The notes beneath the pieces are model-generated. The model searched no databases and was not told the DNA's origin. It saw nothing but the letters and a program-made list of their open reading frames with translations. A DNA stretch of 64,000 bases from Taiwanofungus camphoratus (lineage: Eukaryota > Basidiomycota > Agaricomycetes > Polyporales > Taiwanofungaceae): assembly GCA_003999685.1 (NCBI GenBank), contig CP021226.1, forward strand, positions 1,922,001-1,986,000. The letters are read 5' to 3'. A program made the position numbers and the translations under genes. Positions 62,908 to 64,000 of the stretch are shown here, one piece after another (the stretch's first letter is position 1; every line of letters begins with the position of its first letter).

Positions 62908-64000
62908 GTTGGAGTCTACTGCATCGCTGTGAAAGTGTGTCGATCTGATTTACCCGTGTCTGCCCATTCCGATCATGCAGTTCTGTGGCGATCATGGTCA
63001 TGAAGATTGTCAAACCTATGATAAGCTTATCTCCTTCACCGATAATGTATTAGCACTCTGCGCTCCTGTGATTGAACCATCATATGTATACTCCAAAATA
63101 CGGCGAACAAGTAATTTATGGACGCGTCTTACCTACTATACCTTGGCTTGATAGGTGCCACGCCGTTGGCACGTCAGGAAGAAGAGGTTGGTCCGTTCAT
63201 GAGTGCCCCAACATTGTCCTCTAACGACGTCATGGTATTGCATAACAAACTGATGAGACTCACTATGATCGTCTTAGCACCAAACGGAATTTTGTGGGCC
63301 AGGGGTTGGTGTCAATTGCAGCGAATCTGACGAGACAAGTATGAAAAGCATGGCTTACTCTGAAGTCTAGAGTAATCAGTCTGTATGTCCTTAGTCTGTT
63401 TGAGTCTTGAAGAAAATAGAACTTCGTCGCAGGCAGGACTGGCTCAGTGATTGATGAGTTATTGTGCACCCAAGTTTAAGTCTTCTTGTATCATTGAATC
63501 TCTTCATGCGCCAGGAATCCATACTATGTGCGTTAGAATATTGAGATCAGAAAATAGGCGGTGTGATACTAACACGTCATACGTTTATCAAACCTCTGCT
63601 GCATTGCTATATCTAACGCATGACACGATTCATACACACCTTTTCAGACATCATGATGGCGTGCATACGCCAACTATAGTATGGCTCAAGACTGCGAAAC
63701 CAGTTTCAAGCAAAGTGGGCACAGCATACCGCGACAGAGCTTGATGGAGGGAGGGGCGGGCAAGCGGCAATTTCTCGCGATACTCCAGCAACATTCGCCC
63801 TGGGTCGACCTCTTGAAGGCATCTAGTAAGTGCTGTGTGCATATTTGATCCAGAGGTTCAGAACTTATATATCGTGATTGTATTTCAAGCCAAGTTCGAT
63901 AGGCGCCTATACGATTTCTGATCAGGCGCTTATTCATCCATTCCATCTTGTCCACCATCTAAACCTTAGCTCCTGTTCTGTCAAGAAAAAGACTGTGTAA
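62908..64000. other. Right-end intergenic stretch
   Basis: 1.1 kb to the window edge; AT-rich, with only short frames. I see nothing I can support. Confidence 0.5.

Overview
The window is nuclear DNA of a filamentous fungus, almost certainly an Agaricomycete (Basidiomycota). Genes are cut by many short (about 47-70 bp) GT-AG introns, several exons are tiny, intergenic gaps are short, and many products belong to Agaricomycete-type families (a 7-TM DUF6534 protein, membrane-anchored aspartic proteases, AsaB/CmcJ-like oxygenases, pepsin-type proteases, CBM20 glucoamylase, F-box proteins). A polypore-like wood- or litter-decay lifestyle is an inference from gene content only.

Layout, left to right. 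1-2.7 kb: N-terminal part of midasin (MDN1, minus). 3.2-5.7 kb: MFS transporter (minus). 6.4-7.9 kb: secreted pepsin-type aspartic protease (minus). 9.3-10.3 kb: small secreted protein of unknown function (plus). 11.6-13.6 kb: peroxisomal Pex24/Pex29-type peroxin with DysF motifs (minus). 13.9-15.0 kb: DUF5745/CEP95-like protein (plus). 15-19.9 kb: gene-poor stretch with one possible membrane-protein fragment. 19.9-22.3 kb: Cre1/CreA carbon-catabolite repressor (plus). 23-27.9 kb: head-to-head pair of membrane-anchored aspartic proteases. 28.2-30.2 kb: dynactin p62. 30.6-31.7 kb: two-TM membrane protein. 32.5-33.0 kb: a MITE with near-perfect 37-bp inverted ends. 33.3-35.7 kb: GH15-CBM20 glucoamylase. 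36.3-37.8 kb: F-box protein. 38.2-38.9 kb: a second, TA-flanked MITE. 39.3-40.9 kb: p34/Irc6 adaptin-binding protein. 41.6-43.3 kb: eroded membrane-protein gene. 43.7-46.4 kb: tandem AsaB/CmcJ-like oxygenases. 46.7-49.3 kb: divergent pair deoxyhypusine hydroxylase (LIA1) and MRT4. 51.0-52.7 kb: DUF6534 membrane protein. 54.2-56.7 kb: NCS1 nucleobase/allantoin permease. 57.6-62.9 kb: two adjacent coiled-coil genes. 63-64 kb: nothing recognisable.

How they work together. This is mostly a mixed chromosomal neighbourhood, not one pathway. Themes are translation and ribosome assembly (midasin, Mrt4, deoxyhypusine hydroxylase), extracellular digestion (three aspartic proteases, glucoamylase) and sugar control (Cre1, which in this family represses genes such as glucoamylase). 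I found no clear new multi-gene system. The most distinctive items are the AsaB-like tandem whose promoters were duplicated with it, the membrane-anchored protease pair with a shared atypical second active-site motif, three GC-AG introns that restore conserved reading frames, two MITEs, and the paralogous-looking coiled-coil pair. All gene models were spliced by eye; boundaries marked uncertain should be treated as such.
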